DNA of 64,000 nt from Methyloversatilis sp. RAC08 (lineage in GTDB: Bacteria; Pseudomonadota; Gammaproteobacteria; Burkholderiales; Rhodocyclaceae), in the NCBI RefSeq assembly GCF_001713355.1, contig NZ_CP016448.1:620001-684000 (forward strand). Direction: 5' to 3'. A model generated the notes under the pieces. That model had not been told where the DNA came from and searched no databases. It saw only the letters and a list, made by a program, of their open reading frames with translations. Below are positions 45,911 to 55,357 of this stretch, one piece after another. A program made the translations under genes and the position numbers. Positions within the stretch are counted from its first letter, which is position 1, and every line of letters begins with the position of its first letter.

Positions 45911-47125
45911 TCACAACGTACCCTGTTCGCGCATGCATGCAATGCGCTCCGGTCCTATTCCAAGTCCGGCGAGCACCTCGTCGGTATGCGCGCCGAGCTC
46001 CGGACCGATCCAGTCGGTACCCCCAGGAGTTTCCGACAGTCGCGGCACCACCGCTGGCGCTTTGAATGGTCGTCCGTCCGGCAGTTCCAGCGTTTCGAAC
46101 ATTGCGCGCGCGAGATACTGCGGATCGGCGACGATGTCCTCGATCGAATACACGCGGCTGACCGGTACGTCGGCCTCGCCCAGCACGCGCAGCACCTCGT
46201 CGCCATCGCGATCAGCCACCCAGGCGTCGATCAGTGCATAGATTTCGTCGCGTCGCACGTCGCGACCGGCGTTGTCGGCGAGAGAAGGGTCGGCGGCGAG
46301 ATCGGCGCGACCGACGGCCAGCATCAGGCGCTTGAAGATCGCGTCGCCGTTGCCGCCGATGATGATGTGGCGGCCGTCACGAGCGGTATGGGTGTTCGAC
46401 GGCGTGATGCCGGGCATGATGTTGCCGGTACGGCCGCGGATGAAACCGAATACGTCGAACTCCGGCAACATGCTTTCCATCATCGCGAACACGGCTTCAT
46501 ACAACGCGACATCGACGGTCTGCCCCTGCCCTGCGCCGCGTCCACCGGTGGCGTCGCGGTGGCGCAGTGCCATCAGCGCGCCGATGACACCCCACAACGC
46601 GGCAATCGAATCACCGATTGAAATGCCGACCTTGACCGGCGGTCGGTCCGGAAAGCCGGTGATGTAGCGCAGACCGCCCATCGATTCGCCGATGGCGCCG
46701 AAACCGGGCTGTTCGGCCATCGGGCCGGTCTGGCCAAAGCCGGACAGACGGACGATGACCAGCGACGGATTGAGTTCGCGCAGCGTCGCTTCAGGCAGGC
46801 CGAGCTTGTCCAGCACGCCGGGGCGGAAGTTTTCGACCAGTACATCGGCGTCAGCCAGCAGGCGGCGCAGCACGTCGAGGCCGTCCGGATGCTTGAGGTT
46901 GAGCGTTACCGACTTCTTGTTGCGCGCCTGCACGAACCACCACAGCGACGTACCTTCGTACAGCAGACGCCATTTGCGCAGCGGATCACCCCCATCGGGT
47001 GACTCGATCTTGATCACTTCGGCCCCGAATTCGGCCAGGATGCGGGATGCGAACGGGCCGGCGATCAAGGTGCCCAGCTCGACCACCTTCAGGCCGGACA
47101 GCGGTCTGACGGCAGGGTCACTCAT
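45911..47125 (-). CDS. CaiB/BaiF family CoA transferase
   Basis: A 404-residue class III CoA transferase. Typical blocks are [31 protein letters not shown] (in parts), [30 protein letters not shown] and [16 protein letters not shown]; the catalytic Asp follows in the conserved GD... region. It moves CoA between carboxylic acids; the acid pair is unknown. It overlaps recR by 4 bases, an unusual partner. Confidence 0.93.
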   Translation of the reverse strand: MSDPAVRPLSGLKVVELGTLIAGPFASRILAEFGAEVIKIESPDGGDPLRKWRLLYEGTSLWWFVQARNKKSVTLNLKHPDGLDVLRRLLADADVLVENFRPGVLDKLGLPEATLRELNPSLVIVRLSGFGQTGPMAEQPGFGAIGESMGGLRYITGFPDRPPVKVGISIGDSIAALWGVIGALMALRHRDATGGRGAGQGQTVDVALYEAVFAMMESMLPEFDVFGFIRGRTGNIMPGITPSNTHTARDGRHIIIGGNGDAIFKRLMLAVGRADLAADPSLADNAGRDVRRDEIYALIDAWVADRDGDEVLRVLGEADVPVSRVYSIEDIVADPQYLARAMFETLELPDGRPFKAPAVVPRLSETPGGTDWIGPELGAHTDEVLAGLGIGPERIACMREQGTL

Positions 47126-47715
47126 GTGGGCCGACGCTCCGAAAGCGCCTGGGCGATGGTGCCGATATCGGTGTGTTCGAGCTCGCCGCCGACCGGCAGG
47201 CCACGCGCGATGCGGCTGACCGCAAGGCCGCGCGCCCGCAGCATTTCGCCGAGGTAGTGTGCGGTGGCTTCGCCTTCGTTGGTGAAATTGGTGGCCAGGA
47301 TGACTTCAGTCACCTGCGGGTCGGCCGCGCGTTCCAGCAGACGCTCGAGACGCAGTTCGCGCGGGCCGACGCCTTCCAGCGGCGCGATGCGCCCCATCAG
47401 GCAGTAATACAGGCCGGCGTAACTCTGCGTCTGCTCCATCATCAGCATGTCGGCCGGGCTTTCGACGACGCACAGCAGCGACGCATCGCGGCGCGGCGAG
47501 GCACAGCGCTCGCACACCTCGAGTTCGGTAAACGTATTGCAGCGCACACAGTTGTGCAGCCGGGTCAGCGCCTGGCCGAGTGCGCGGGCCAGCTTTTCGG
47601 CGCCCTGCCGATCGCGCTGCAGCAGGTGAAACGCCATGCGCTGCGCACTTTTCGGGCCGACCGATGGCAGGCAGCGCAGCGCGTTCACCAACTCGTCCAG
47701 GACACCCGGCGTCAT
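47122..47715 (-). CDS. recR: Recombination protein RecR
   Basis: A 197-residue protein: N-terminal helix-hairpin-helix ([20 protein letters not shown]), zinc finger (CVRCNTF...CERC), TOPRIM domain ([16 protein letters not shown]) and the C-terminal AQALSER end. With RecO and RecF it loads RecA at gaps. Standard dnaX-ybaB-recR order. Confidence 0.97.
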   Translation of the reverse strand: MTPGVLDELVNALRCLPSVGPKSAQRMAFHLLQRDRQGAEKLARALGQALTRLHNCVRCNTFTELEVCERCASPRRDASLLCVVESPADMLMMEQTQSYAGLYYCLMGRIAPLEGVGPRELRLERLLERAADPQVTEVILATNFTNEGEATAHYLGEMLRARGLAVSRIARGLPVGGELEHTDIGTIAQALSERRPT

Positions 47716-47731
47716 CCGCGCAGTACGGGTA

Positions 47732-48055
47732 TCAGAACGGCAGCTTGAAGCCGGGCGGCAGGTTCAGGCCGGACGTGAAGCCGGCCATCTTCTCTGCCGT
47801 GGTCGCCTCAACCCGACGCACTGCATCGTTCACCGCGGCGGCCAGCAGGTCTTCGAGCATTTCGCGATCATCCATGACCGAGGGATCGATGCTGACGCGA
47901 CGCACGTCGTGCTTGCACGTCATGACGACCTTCACCATGCCGGCACCGGACTGGCCTTCGACCTCGACGGTCGCCAGCTGGTCCTGCATCTTCTTCATGT
48001 TTTCCTGCATCTGCTGGGCCTGTTTCATCAGGCCACCGATGCCACCTTTCATCAT
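47732..48055 (-). CDS. ybaB: YbaB/EbfC nucleoid-associated protein
   Basis: A 107-residue protein starting [20 protein letters not shown], with the family pattern [16 protein letters not shown] and [20 protein letters not shown]-binding dimer. It lies 10 bases after dnaX and 16 before recR. Confidence 0.97.
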   Translation of the reverse strand: MMKGGIGGLMKQAQQMQENMKKMQDQLATVEVEGQSGAGMVKVVMTCKHDVRRVSIDPSVMDDREMLEDLLAAAVNDAVRRVEATTAEKMAGFTSGLNLPPGFKLPF

Positions 48056-48065
48056 GGTGCGATCC

Positions 48066-49793
48066 TCAAAGTGGTTTTATCGAATCTTCGATCAGCCGGG
48101 CATCGAACTGTTCAATGACCTGCTGCACGAAGGGGTCGTTGCGCATCGCCTCGCGCGCCTGCTGCTCGCGCGCCTGCTGCTCGGAAGTCAGTCGCTGCGC
48201 CACGGTCTGCGACACCGGGGCGCCGTGTTCGAACTGCAGTTGCACCGGCACGCCGAGCGCAGCCTGCACGGCGGCGCGCAACTTGTCCTGCGCGCTGCTG
48301 ACCAGATGTGCCATCTCGCGCGGCAGGCGCAGGCGGATGCGTCCGCCGTCGCTGCCCAGCCATTCGCACTGATGGGCCAGCTGGCGCGTCAGCGCGACGA
48401 TGTCGAGCCGGTCGACCAGCGCATGCCAGTCTTCATTCGAGCGCAGCACCGCAGCGTCGGCCTGGGCCTCGGCCTCGGCCCGGGGTTCGGCGGGAACGAG
48501 CGACGGCGCCCCGTCGGCCACAAACGCTGAAGGTGCCTCGTTGTGCGGCGGAGCGGATACCTGCGCGAGCGGTTCGCCTTCGGCTGGTGCGGGCGCAATG
48601 GCTGGCGTGGGCGCGACAACCGGCGGCAGGGGCGCGCTGGAGCGGGCCACGCGCGCCGGCGCCTGCAGCGCGGCGCTGTGCCCGCGCGGCGTGGAGGCGA
48701 GCGGCGGCGGAGTGTCCGGACGAAACGCCAGCAGGCGCAGCAAGGTCATCGAAAAGCCGGTCACCTCGTCGGGCGCCATCGGCAGATCATTGCAGCCCTG
48801 CACGACGATCTGGTAAGCCAGCTGCACCGATTCGGCATCCATCGCCGCGACATAGGGCGCCAGACGCAGGCGTTCGACTTCGTCGGTGATGGCGTCGGGT
48901 ACGCGCTGCGCAATGGCGATGCGGTGCAGCAGCACGGCCAGTTCGCGCAACGCCTGATCGAAATCGACGCTGCGCGCGCGCATCTGTTCGGTCAGCGCCA
49001 TCAATGCGGCGCCGTCGCCGGCGATGAGCGCGTCGAGCACGAGGTCGAGGTGTTCGTCGCCGACGGTGCCCAGCATGTCGAGCACGTCCTGCTCGGTGAG
49101 CCGGCCCGCACCGTGGGCGATCGCCTGGTCGAGCAACGACAGCGCGTCGCGCATCGATCCCGCAGCCCCCTTGGAAATCGGCCGCAACGCCGCCGACTCG
49201 TACTCGACCTGTTCGGCATCGAGCACGGCAGACAGGTGGCGCACGATGGCATCCGGCTGCATCTGCTTGAGGTTGAACTGCAGGCAGCGGCTCAGCACCG
49301 TGACCGGAATCTTCTGCGGATCAGTCGTCGCAAGGATGAACTTTACGTGCTCGGGCGGTTCTTCAAGCGTCTTGAGCATCGCGTTGAAGGCGTGGCCGGT
49401 CAGCATGTGGACTTCGTCGATCATGTAGACCTTGTAACGGCCGCGCGCCGGGGCGTAAGCCGCCTTTTCGAGCAGGGCCGCCATGTCATCCACGCTGCGG
49501 TTGGACGCGGCGTCCATCTCGACATAATCAACAAAGCGCCCGGCATCTATTTCGGTACAGGCCGCACAGATGCCGCAGGGCTTCGCCGTAATGCCGGTAT
49601 CGCAGTTCAGGCTCTTGGCGAGAATTCGGGCGATCGTCGTCTTGCCGACGCCACGCGTGCCGGTGAACAGATAGGCGTGATGCAGGCGTTGCTGCTCCAG
49701 CGCATGGGTCAGCGCGCGCACGACATGGTCCTGACCGATCAGCGTGTCGAAGCTGCGGGGACGCCACTTGCGCGCTAGAACCTGATAACTCAT
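48066..49793 (-). CDS. dnaX: DNA polymerase III subunits gamma/tau
   Basis: ATG 49793 ([20 protein letters not shown]) gives 575 residues; the frame upstream crosses the SRP RNA and is not coding. AAA+ domain with Walker [10 protein letters not shown] (about 45-53), a zinc module ([20 protein letters not shown]), a DEVHM Walker B and SRC. The C-terminal third is Pro/Ala-rich linker plus the tau alpha-binding region. I see no clear A-rich slippery site for gamma. Confidence 0.97.
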   Translation of the reverse strand: MSYQVLARKWRPRSFDTLIGQDHVVRALTHALEQQRLHHAYLFTGTRGVGKTTIARILAKSLNCDTGITAKPCGICAACTEIDAGRFVDYVEMDAASNRSVDDMAALLEKAAYAPARGRYKVYMIDEVHMLTGHAFNAMLKTLEEPPEHVKFILATTDPQKIPVTVLSRCLQFNLKQMQPDAIVRHLSAVLDAEQVEYESAALRPISKGAAGSMRDALSLLDQAIAHGAGRLTEQDVLDMLGTVGDEHLDLVLDALIAGDGAALMALTEQMRARSVDFDQALRELAVLLHRIAIAQRVPDAITDEVERLRLAPYVAAMDAESVQLAYQIVVQGCNDLPMAPDEVTGFSMTLLRLLAFRPDTPPPLASTPRGHSAALQAPARVARSSAPLPPVVAPTPAIAPAPAEGEPLAQVSAPPHNEAPSAFVADGAPSLVPAEPRAEAEAQADAAVLRSNEDWHALVDRLDIVALTRQLAHQCEWLGSDGGRIRLRLPREMAHLVSSAQDKLRAAVQAALGVPVQLQFEHGAPVSQTVAQRLTSEQQAREQQAREAMRNDPFVQQVIEQFDARLIEDSIKPL

Positions 49794-49855
49794 CGGAACG
49801 CTGGCGGGAGGGAAGGGTGGAAACCCGTGAGACGGATCCAGCAAAAAAAGGGAGG

Positions 49856-49957
49856 GGTGGCGAGCCTGACCCCCGGCACTCATGGTGAGCAGCTGTGGCT
49901 GCTTCCTTCCGGACCTGACCAGATTCACCGCGCCACGATGCGGGGAGACCCGCCACG
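49856..49957 (-). ncRNA. ffs: Signal recognition particle RNA (4.5S)
   Basis: The minus strand contains the universally conserved SRP tip GGTCAGGTCCGGAAGGAAGC (49896-49918 region) followed by AGCC. Flanking arms pair TGGCG with CGCCA at the base. The 3' end runs into CCCTCCCTTTTTTT, acting as terminator. It scaffolds Ffh for membrane targeting. It is placed just upstream of dnaX, as in many proteobacteria. Ends are approximate. Confidence 0.93.
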
Positions 49958-50004
49958 CCGAATGATAACCCGAGCCGCCCGGCTTGGGCGACACCGGCGG
50001 CAAA

Positions 50005-50313
50005 TTAGCCGCCGCCGCGCTGGAAGTGGCGGTCGAAGCGCGCCATGAAATCCTGCATCACGGCGCCGTCACGGGATGGAAAGTCGATCTGCACGCGCAG
50101 TCTGGGAAGACTCAGCAGGCCGATGTTCAGCGCAGGAAGTTCCTCGGCGATCAGCTGCCAGGTCTTGCCGCTGACCTGCTCGCCACGATGCACCAGCGGC
50201 AGGCCGACCGCGCCGGGCAGCATGTCGAAGAATTCGGCGCGACCGATGCTCATGACGCGCTCGACGCGCCCCGATTCAAGTTCGGCCGGCTTCAGCGGAA
50301 ACGCCATGCTCAC
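50005..50313 (-). CDS. Small protein of the aldehyde oxidoreductase operon
   Basis: GTG 50313 overlaps the MoaD-like stop (GTGA); ATG 50307 is an alternative. About 102 residues, soluble, with a segment LRVQIDFPSRDGAVMQDFMARFDRHFQ. No family recognised; its position last in the operon suggests a role in cofactor insertion or assembly (inference). Confidence 0.65.
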   Translation of the reverse strand: MSMAFPLKPAELESGRVERVMSIGRAEFFDMLPGAVGLPLVHRGEQVSGKTWQLIAEELPALNIGLLSLPRLRVQIDFPSRDGAVMQDFMARFDRHFQRGGG

Positions 50314-50564
50314 CCGCCGGCCACCGGTGGCCAGATTGCCAGCACGTCGTTTTCGACCAGCGGATGCGCGTCACGGCTGGCTGGCGGAATGTAGTGACCA
50401 TTCACCAGCACCAGATGCACCAGACGCTTGGGCAACTGATGGCGATCGATCAGGTCGCCGACGGTGGTGCCGTCGGCGACTTCCATCGGCCACTCGTTGG
50501 TCCGCTTCGCCTCATCCGGCAGATGATCCGACAGCGAGGCATACAGCTTCAGCGTCACCCGCAT
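50310..50564 (-). CDS. MoaD/ThiS-like sulfur carrier
   Basis: An 84-residue ubiquitin-like protein from ATG 50564, starting MRVTLKLYASLSDHL and ending in the double glycine VAGG needed for thiocarboxylate formation. Small MoaD-like proteins sit in aldehyde oxidoreductase operons and are thought to serve tungstopterin synthesis. Two bases separate it from the flavoprotein gene and it overlaps the next gene. Confidence 0.88.
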   Translation of the reverse strand: MRVTLKLYASLSDHLPDEAKRTNEWPMEVADGTTVGDLIDRHQLPKRLVHLVLVNGHYIPPASRDAHPLVENDVLAIWPPVAGG

Positions 50565-50566
50565 CG

Positions 50567-51838
50567 TCAGTGCGCAGCCCCGGCGATCGGCGCAGCGCTC
50601 TGCGCCTGCGCGCTCGACAGATAGGCCTCCATGACACGCAGCGGATCCTGCATCAGGCGCTCCTTCCACGTGCCCAGCGGTGTGCGCGTCTGTATCAGGC
50701 CGCGCAGCACACCCACATGGTCGGTCAGGCCGATCGAGGTTGCACCGACCAGCACATCTTCCTTGAACTGCAGGCTGATGTAGCGGAAGCGCTTGTCGTC
50801 GATCATTTCGACCGCATCGCCACCGTCGGCGCCCCACCACTGGCCAAAGGACGCGGAAATGAGGCCCAGCGTGTCGAGTACGTTGATCGCCATGGTGCCC
50901 TGCGAACGCGAGCTGCGGCCGGCCATGTTCATGGCGGCGACACGGCCCTGATCGACCGCATTCGGCTGGATGGCGTTGACCAGGCGTTCGCCGGTCGAGA
51001 AATCGATCGCTTCGGCCACGTCACCCGCCGCGAACACGCCCGGCACATTGGTTTCGCAGCGTTCGTCGACCAGGATGCCGGTCGCGCATGCGATGCCGCT
51101 GCCTTCGAGAAAGGCGATGTTTGGCTTGACGCCGGCGGCCGCGATGATCAGATCGGCCACCACTTCCTTGCCGTCCCCGAGCGTGGCAACCAGGGCATCG
51201 CCGTCCTGACGGATCGCCGTGACTCGCGCCTTCGTGTGGACGGTCACACCCTTCTGTTCGACCCAGCGCGCGATCATGCTGCCCGCTTTGGACGTCATCA
51301 TGCGCGGCACCATGCGGTCGCCCATTTCGACGATGTCGAGCTTCACGCCGCGCGAGGCGAGCGCTTCCATGATGATGCAGCCGATGAAGCCGGCGCCGAT
51401 CTGCAGAACGCGGGCGCCCTTCTTTGCCTTGGCGGCGATGTGGCGCGCGTCTTCGAGCGTCCAGCAGCTGTGTACATTGGGCGAATCGATGCCCGGTACC
51501 GGCAGGCGCAGTGGATGTGAGCCGGTGCAGATCAGCAGCCTGTCGTACGGCAGCGCCGTGCCGTCTTCGAGATGGACGGTGCGGACGGTGGTGTCGACGG
51601 ACTTCGCGCGCCCGAGCACTTCCCGAATGCGCAGCGACTCGAAGTGGCCGTCGGTCTTGCGCAGCCAGGTGCCCTTCTCTTCGATGTTGCCGACCAGCAG
51701 ATAGGGAATGGCCATGCGCGAATACGGCCGCTCCGGCTCATCGCCGATCATGACGATGTCGGCCGAGGCATCCGCGCGGCGCAAGGCCTCGGCGGCCACC
51801 ACTCCGGCCGGGCCGTTGCCGATGATCACGTGTTTCAT
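50567..51838 (-). CDS. FAD/NAD-dependent oxidoreductase subunit of the aldehyde oxidoreductase
   Basis: A 423-residue pyridine nucleotide-disulfide-type flavoprotein. FAD-binding GNGPAGVVAAEAL at the N-terminus, a second Rossmann motif GAGFIGCIIMEAL for NAD(P) near residue 150, and the FAD Asp in GVFAAGDVAEA. It resembles AorC of the Aromatoleum-type AOR complex, which links the tungsten subunit to NAD+ through FeS carriers. Co-transcribed with the other subunits. Confidence 0.87.
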   Translation of the reverse strand: MKHVIIGNGPAGVVAAEALRRADASADIVMIGDEPERPYSRMAIPYLLVGNIEEKGTWLRKTDGHFESLRIREVLGRAKSVDTTVRTVHLEDGTALPYDRLLICTGSHPLRLPVPGIDSPNVHSCWTLEDARHIAAKAKKGARVLQIGAGFIGCIIMEALASRGVKLDIVEMGDRMVPRMMTSKAGSMIARWVEQKGVTVHTKARVTAIRQDGDALVATLGDGKEVVADLIIAAAGVKPNIAFLEGSGIACATGILVDERCETNVPGVFAAGDVAEAIDFSTGERLVNAIQPNAVDQGRVAAMNMAGRSSRSQGTMAINVLDTLGLISASFGQWWGADGGDAVEMIDDKRFRYISLQFKEDVLVGATSIGLTDHVGVLRGLIQTRTPLGTWKERLMQDPLRVMEAYLSSAQAQSAAPIAGAAH

Positions 51839-51857
51839 GTTTGTTCCTGTCGAAATG

Positions 51858-51881
51858 CGCCGCGCCCCGAAGGGCGCGGCG
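51858..51881 (-). promoter_or_regulatory. Stable hairpin between the tungsten and flavin subunit genes
   Basis: CGCCGCGCCC and GGGCGCGGCG form a perfect 10-bp stem; on the minus strand the loop is TTCG closed by C-G, an exceptionally stable tetraloop. No T-run follows, so it is more likely an mRNA stability or processing element than a terminator. Confidence 0.65.
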
Positions 51882-51901
51882 AGGTCAGGGATAAAACCCG
51901 A

Positions 51902-53749
51902 TCACAGACCCAGGCGGGCGACTGTTTCCGCGGTCGGACGACCTTCCGTGTCCCAGCCGCGCAGGTCGTAGTACTCGGGAATCATCTTGTCGATGCCCGA
52001 CACCAGGCCCTTGGCCGGACCGACCTTGGCCGCTTCCGTCTTCAGACGGGCCGGCAGATCGTCGTCCTTGCGCGTGAAACCGGCCGCGTTGTTGAACTGA
52101 CGCTCCATATTCCAGATGCGCTCGCCCATCAGGTCCAGCTTTTCCATCGACCAGTCGCCCTCGCACGCCGCCTGCAACTGCGGCTGGATGTCCGACAACG
52201 CCCACGCAAAGGTCGTGAACACGCACAGACCGGTCGAATCGACCACCGCGGTGGCGTCCTGGAAAGCCTTGACCAGCGCCGGCTTGCCTTCGGTCGTCAG
52301 CGGGTCGGTCTTGACCGGAATGCCCAGCACTTCGGACGAAATCGTGTACGAACGCAGGTGGCAGGCACCGCGGTTCGAGGTCGCGTAGGTCAGGCCCATG
52401 CCCTGCACCGCGCGCGCGTCGTAGGCCGGAAACTCCTGGCCCTTGACCGACATCGACAGTTCCGGATGACCGTACTTCTCGCACAGGCGCTTCGAGCCGA
52501 GACCGATGATCTTGCCGAAGCCTTCGCCACGCGCAGTGATTTCGGTCAGATAGGTCAATGCCTTGCCTGAGCCGAAAGGCGCTTCGATCCCGATTTCTTC
52601 CTTCGTCAGCACGCCCATTTCGTACAGCTCCATCACTGCACCGATGGTGGCGCCGAACGAGATCGGGTCGAAGCCGTCTTCGTTGCACAGCATGGTCGCG
52701 TACTGCAGCGCATCGAGGTCATCGACGCCGTTGGCACAGCCGAGTGCCCAGGCGGCTTCGTATTCCAGACCGCCGGATGCACCCCAGTACTTCGGGCTGT
52801 TGACCACGGTGTAATGCGTGGCATCGATCTTCGAGATGCGACCGCAGGCGATGGTGCAGCCGAAACAGGCCTGATTGTTCACCAGTTGCGCCTTGCCGTC
52901 GCTTTCGCGCGGCTCGTGCATCGCTTCGGCCGAAATCTTGCGGGCGCCTTCGAACTGCACATCCTTGTGGTTGCGCGTCGGCATCGCGCCGATTTCGTTG
53001 ATCACGTTCATCAGCACCTGCGTGCCGTAGGTCGGCAGACCCTGACCGGTGACCGCGTTCTCCTTGAGGATCTTCTTCTTCTCGAAGGTGACCTTCATGA
53101 ATTCCTTCGGGTTGGCGATATTGCCGACGCCGAGCGTACCGCGTACCGCGATCGCCTTCAGGTTCTTCGAGCCGGCGACGGCACCGACACCGGAACGTCC
53201 GGCGGCGCGGTGCAGGTCATTGACGATGGCGGCGTACAGCACGCCGTTCTCGCCGGTGCGGCCGATGCACGACACGCGGATCTGCGGGTCCTGATGTTCC
53301 GACTTGATCTGGCCTTCGGTTTCCCACACGGTCTTGCCCCACAGATGGGCGGCATCGCGCAGTTCGACCTTGTCGTTCTCGATCGACAGATAGACCGGGC
53401 TCGACGCCCGGCCCTCGATGATGACCATGTCCCAGCCGGCGAACTTCAATTCGGCGCCGAAGTAGCCGCCGGAGTTCGAACAGGCAATGGCACCGGTCAG
53501 CGGGCCCTTGGTGACCACCGAATAGCGGCCACCGGTGGATGCCATCGTGCCGGTCAGCGGGCCGGTCGCCCAGATGATCTTGTTGTCCGGCGACAGCGGA
53601 TCGACCTTCGGATCGATTTCCGACGCCAGGTACTTCGTCGCCAGACCGCGCTGACCGAGATAGTCGTGTGCCCACTCCATGTTGAGCGGCTCGCTCGTAC
53701 AGGTGCGGTCGGTGAGATTTACGCGGAGAATCTTACGTGTCCATGCCAT
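51902..53749 (-). CDS. aorB: Tungsten-type aldehyde:ferredoxin oxidoreductase, catalytic subunit
   Basis: ATG 53749 (MAWTRKILRVNLTD) follows AAAGGGA; 615 residues. AOR-family blocks: TGPLTGTMASTGGRYSVVTKGP near the start, HRAAGRSGVGAVAGSKNLKAI, and the [4Fe-4S] ligands CFGCTIAC with a fourth Cys in the STGLCVFTTFAW segment. Binds a bis-tungstopterin cofactor and oxidises aldehydes to carboxylic acids. Cytoplasmic; paired with ferredoxin, flavin and MoaD-like subunits. The symbol follows the Aromatoleum gene set. Confidence 0.93.
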   Translation of the reverse strand: MAWTRKILRVNLTDRTCTSEPLNMEWAHDYLGQRGLATKYLASEIDPKVDPLSPDNKIIWATGPLTGTMASTGGRYSVVTKGPLTGAIACSNSGGYFGAELKFAGWDMVIIEGRASSPVYLSIENDKVELRDAAHLWGKTVWETEGQIKSEHQDPQIRVSCIGRTGENGVLYAAIVNDLHRAAGRSGVGAVAGSKNLKAIAVRGTLGVGNIANPKEFMKVTFEKKKILKENAVTGQGLPTYGTQVLMNVINEIGAMPTRNHKDVQFEGARKISAEAMHEPRESDGKAQLVNNQACFGCTIACGRISKIDATHYTVVNSPKYWGASGGLEYEAAWALGCANGVDDLDALQYATMLCNEDGFDPISFGATIGAVMELYEMGVLTKEEIGIEAPFGSGKALTYLTEITARGEGFGKIIGLGSKRLCEKYGHPELSMSVKGQEFPAYDARAVQGMGLTYATSNRGACHLRSYTISSEVLGIPVKTDPLTTEGKPALVKAFQDATAVVDSTGLCVFTTFAWALSDIQPQLQAACEGDWSMEKLDLMGERIWNMERQFNNAAGFTRKDDDLPARLKTEAAKVGPAKGLVSGIDKMIPEYYDLRGWDTEGRPTAETVARLGL

Positions 53750-53769
53750 GTCAGTATCCCTTTCGGTGG

Positions 53770-54240
53770 TCAGGCAGACGGGTTGCCGAGCTTGTCGGCC
53801 CACTGGCGCATGCGCTCAAGTCCTGTCCAGTTGGCATCGACATACGTGATGGCACCGGTCGGACAGGCTTCGGCACAGGCCGGGTCACCACCGCACAGGT
53901 CGCACTTCTGCACTTTGCCAGTCTCTGCGACGTAATTCACGGTGCCGAACGGACAGGCAATCGTGCATACCTTGCAACCTACACAGACATCTTCGAGCAC
54001 GACCTTGGCGCCATTGGTCTTGTCGAGCTTGATCGCCTCGACCGGACAGGCGTGCATGCACCAGGCTTCATCGCACTGCGTACAGGTGTAGGGCACCTTG
54101 GCGCCGGTGTGGTGAAACTCGAACACCTTGATGCGCGACAGCGAGTTGTTGAAGACCCCGTAGTTCTCGAACGAACAGGCCATTTCGCACTGCAGGCAGC
54201 TGGTGCATTTCAACGGGTCAATATGTAGTGATTTCTGCAT
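53770..54240 (-). CDS. aorA: Four-cluster ferredoxin subunit of the aldehyde oxidoreductase
   Basis: ATG 54240 (MQKSLHIDPLKCTSCLQCEM) after GGAGGAGCG; 156 residues. Four Cys clusters (CTSCLQC...C, CTQC..C...CP, CVGCKVC...CP, CDLC...C...CP) bind four [4Fe-4S] centres, as in HycB/AorA-type electron wires. Polymeric AorA wiring is known in Aromatoleum. First gene of the operon. Confidence 0.92.
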   Translation of the reverse strand: MQKSLHIDPLKCTSCLQCEMACSFENYGVFNNSLSRIKVFEFHHTGAKVPYTCTQCDEAWCMHACPVEAIKLDKTNGAKVVLEDVCVGCKVCTIACPFGTVNYVAETGKVQKCDLCGGDPACAEACPTGAITYVDANWTGLERMRQWADKLGNPSA

Positions 54241-54401
54241 GTTCAGTCGCTCCTCCACATTCTGGGCGAATCTTTGTGTGGTTCGACGCACGGGTGCGCC
54301 GGCTATGAAAACCGCTTCATATTTTAGCGCCCGGATTTTCCCCGCGGGAGGCCTTTCGGTGGGTCAGCGTGGGGATTGAGTGCGGCGGGTGCGTTCAAGG
54401 C

Positions 54402-54432
54402 GTCCAGTTGTCCAGATTCTGGACAACTGGAC
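54402..54432. promoter_or_regulatory. Perfect 31-bp palindrome upstream of the aor operon
   Basis: Arms GTCCAGTTGTCCAGA and TCTGGACAACTGGAC (15 bp each) flank a single T. It lies between the pedF stop and aorA, about 160 bases before the aorA start, with no T-run. It is probably a regulator-binding site; a pedF terminator is less likely. Confidence 0.75.
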
Positions 54433-54463
54433 AGTTGCGGCGCAGAAAGCGCTGCGTTGGCGC

Positions 54464-54904
54464 CTATGGTTCGTAGCGTGTATCCAGATAGCTGCGGATG
54501 GCCCACATGGCTTCCTGCGCCATCGTGCCTTCGAACGGCGGCATATAGACGGCGCCGTTGCGCACGCGTCCGCGGCGGACCGTATTGATGTAGTAGTCGT
54601 CGCTTTCGGCATCGAGCGGCAGCATCCGCAGATCCGGTGCGATACCGCCGCTGATGGCTTCCAGTCCGTGGCAACGCGCGCAGTTCTGGTTGTAGGCCGA
54701 GGTACCGATGCGGATGGCTTCCTTGTCGCCCCGATAGGGGTTTTCCTTCATCCACTCCGCGCCGAGCGGCTTCAGCGCGCTGACGTCGACCGACTGCGGC
54801 ACCACGTCACCGTGTGCCTCGACGCGCATGGTGGTCGCCGCGCCCAACGTGATCAACGCGGTACAGGCCAGCGTTGCCTTCAAAATCCGGTTACCTGCTT
54901 TCAT
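54464..54904 (-). CDS. pedF: Cytochrome c-550 (PedF/ExaB-like)
   Basis: ATG 54904 after GGAGGA; 146 residues. Signal peptide, then AHGDVVPQSVDVSALKPLG and NQNCARCHGLEAISGGIAPDLR with a single CxxCH haem site. This is the signature of PedF-type cytochromes that accept electrons from PQQ alcohol dehydrogenases in the periplasm. It lies beside the activator gene and upstream of the aor operon, away from the dehydrogenase genes it serves. Confidence 0.92.
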   Translation of the reverse strand: MKAGNRILKATLACTALITLGAATTMRVEAHGDVVPQSVDVSALKPLGAEWMKENPYRGDKEAIRIGTSAYNQNCARCHGLEAISGGIAPDLRMLPLDAESDDYYINTVRRGRVRNGAVYMPPFEGTMAQEAMWAIRSYLDTRYEP

Positions 54905-54958
54905 CACTCCTCCGTAAATATCCGTTACTGCAACACAATATGCGACCCGAGCGAGTGA

Positions 54959-54973
54959 GCAGGATGCGTGCCA
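54959..54973 (-). promoter_or_regulatory. Sigma-54 promoter for pedF
   Basis: On the minus strand TGGCACGCATCCTGC: GG and GC are exactly 10 bases apart, with near-perfect agreement to TGGCAC-N5-TTGC (CTGC for TTGC). It is about 55 bases before the ATG. Confidence 0.85.
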
Positions 54974-55102
54974 CGTTAAACTCGAGTACTTGCCGAGCGG
55001 CGATATCCTCCTCGTGCCGCACCGAAGTCAACGCGTGGCGCGGCAGGTGCGCATACAGCCGGTCACCATGATGCCCCAGGAGTATGGGTGCGCGTACGCA
55101 CT

Positions 55103-55225
55103 GGGTCTGTTCGCATTTGATTCGTACATCACGCGTACGGCCAGCGCATCGCGAAGCAAGACGCACTGCGTACCCTGCGGCTTGCCCCTGGCAGCGTAAC
55201 TCACGAATCAAATGCGAACAGACCC
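55103..55225. repeat. 123-bp MITE-like inverted-repeat element
   Basis: Perfect 23-bp terminal inverted repeats (GGGTCTGTTCGCATTTG... at 55103-55125 and its inverse at 55203-55225) flank 77 bases without a gene. No clear target duplication. It could be a non-autonomous IS relic or a long regulatory palindrome in the pedF/activator intergenic region. Confidence 0.75.
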
Positions 55226-55357
55226 TAGGTGCGGCGGCGGCTCAGGCCTTACTATCTTGGATGAACAGCTTGCAGGGCACTATCCGTTGCCCGTCGCGTC
55301 ACATGCCAGAGCCGGCATCACCGGCCATCGCGCGTGGTTCAAGGTTCGGAGGAGAGC

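Noticed and set aside
55272-55296. Possible sigma-54 promoters in front of the activator gene (TTGGATGAACAGCTTGC and GGCACTATCCGTTGC)
   Set aside because: In both, GG and GC are 11 bases apart instead of 10, which abolishes recognition in known promoters.
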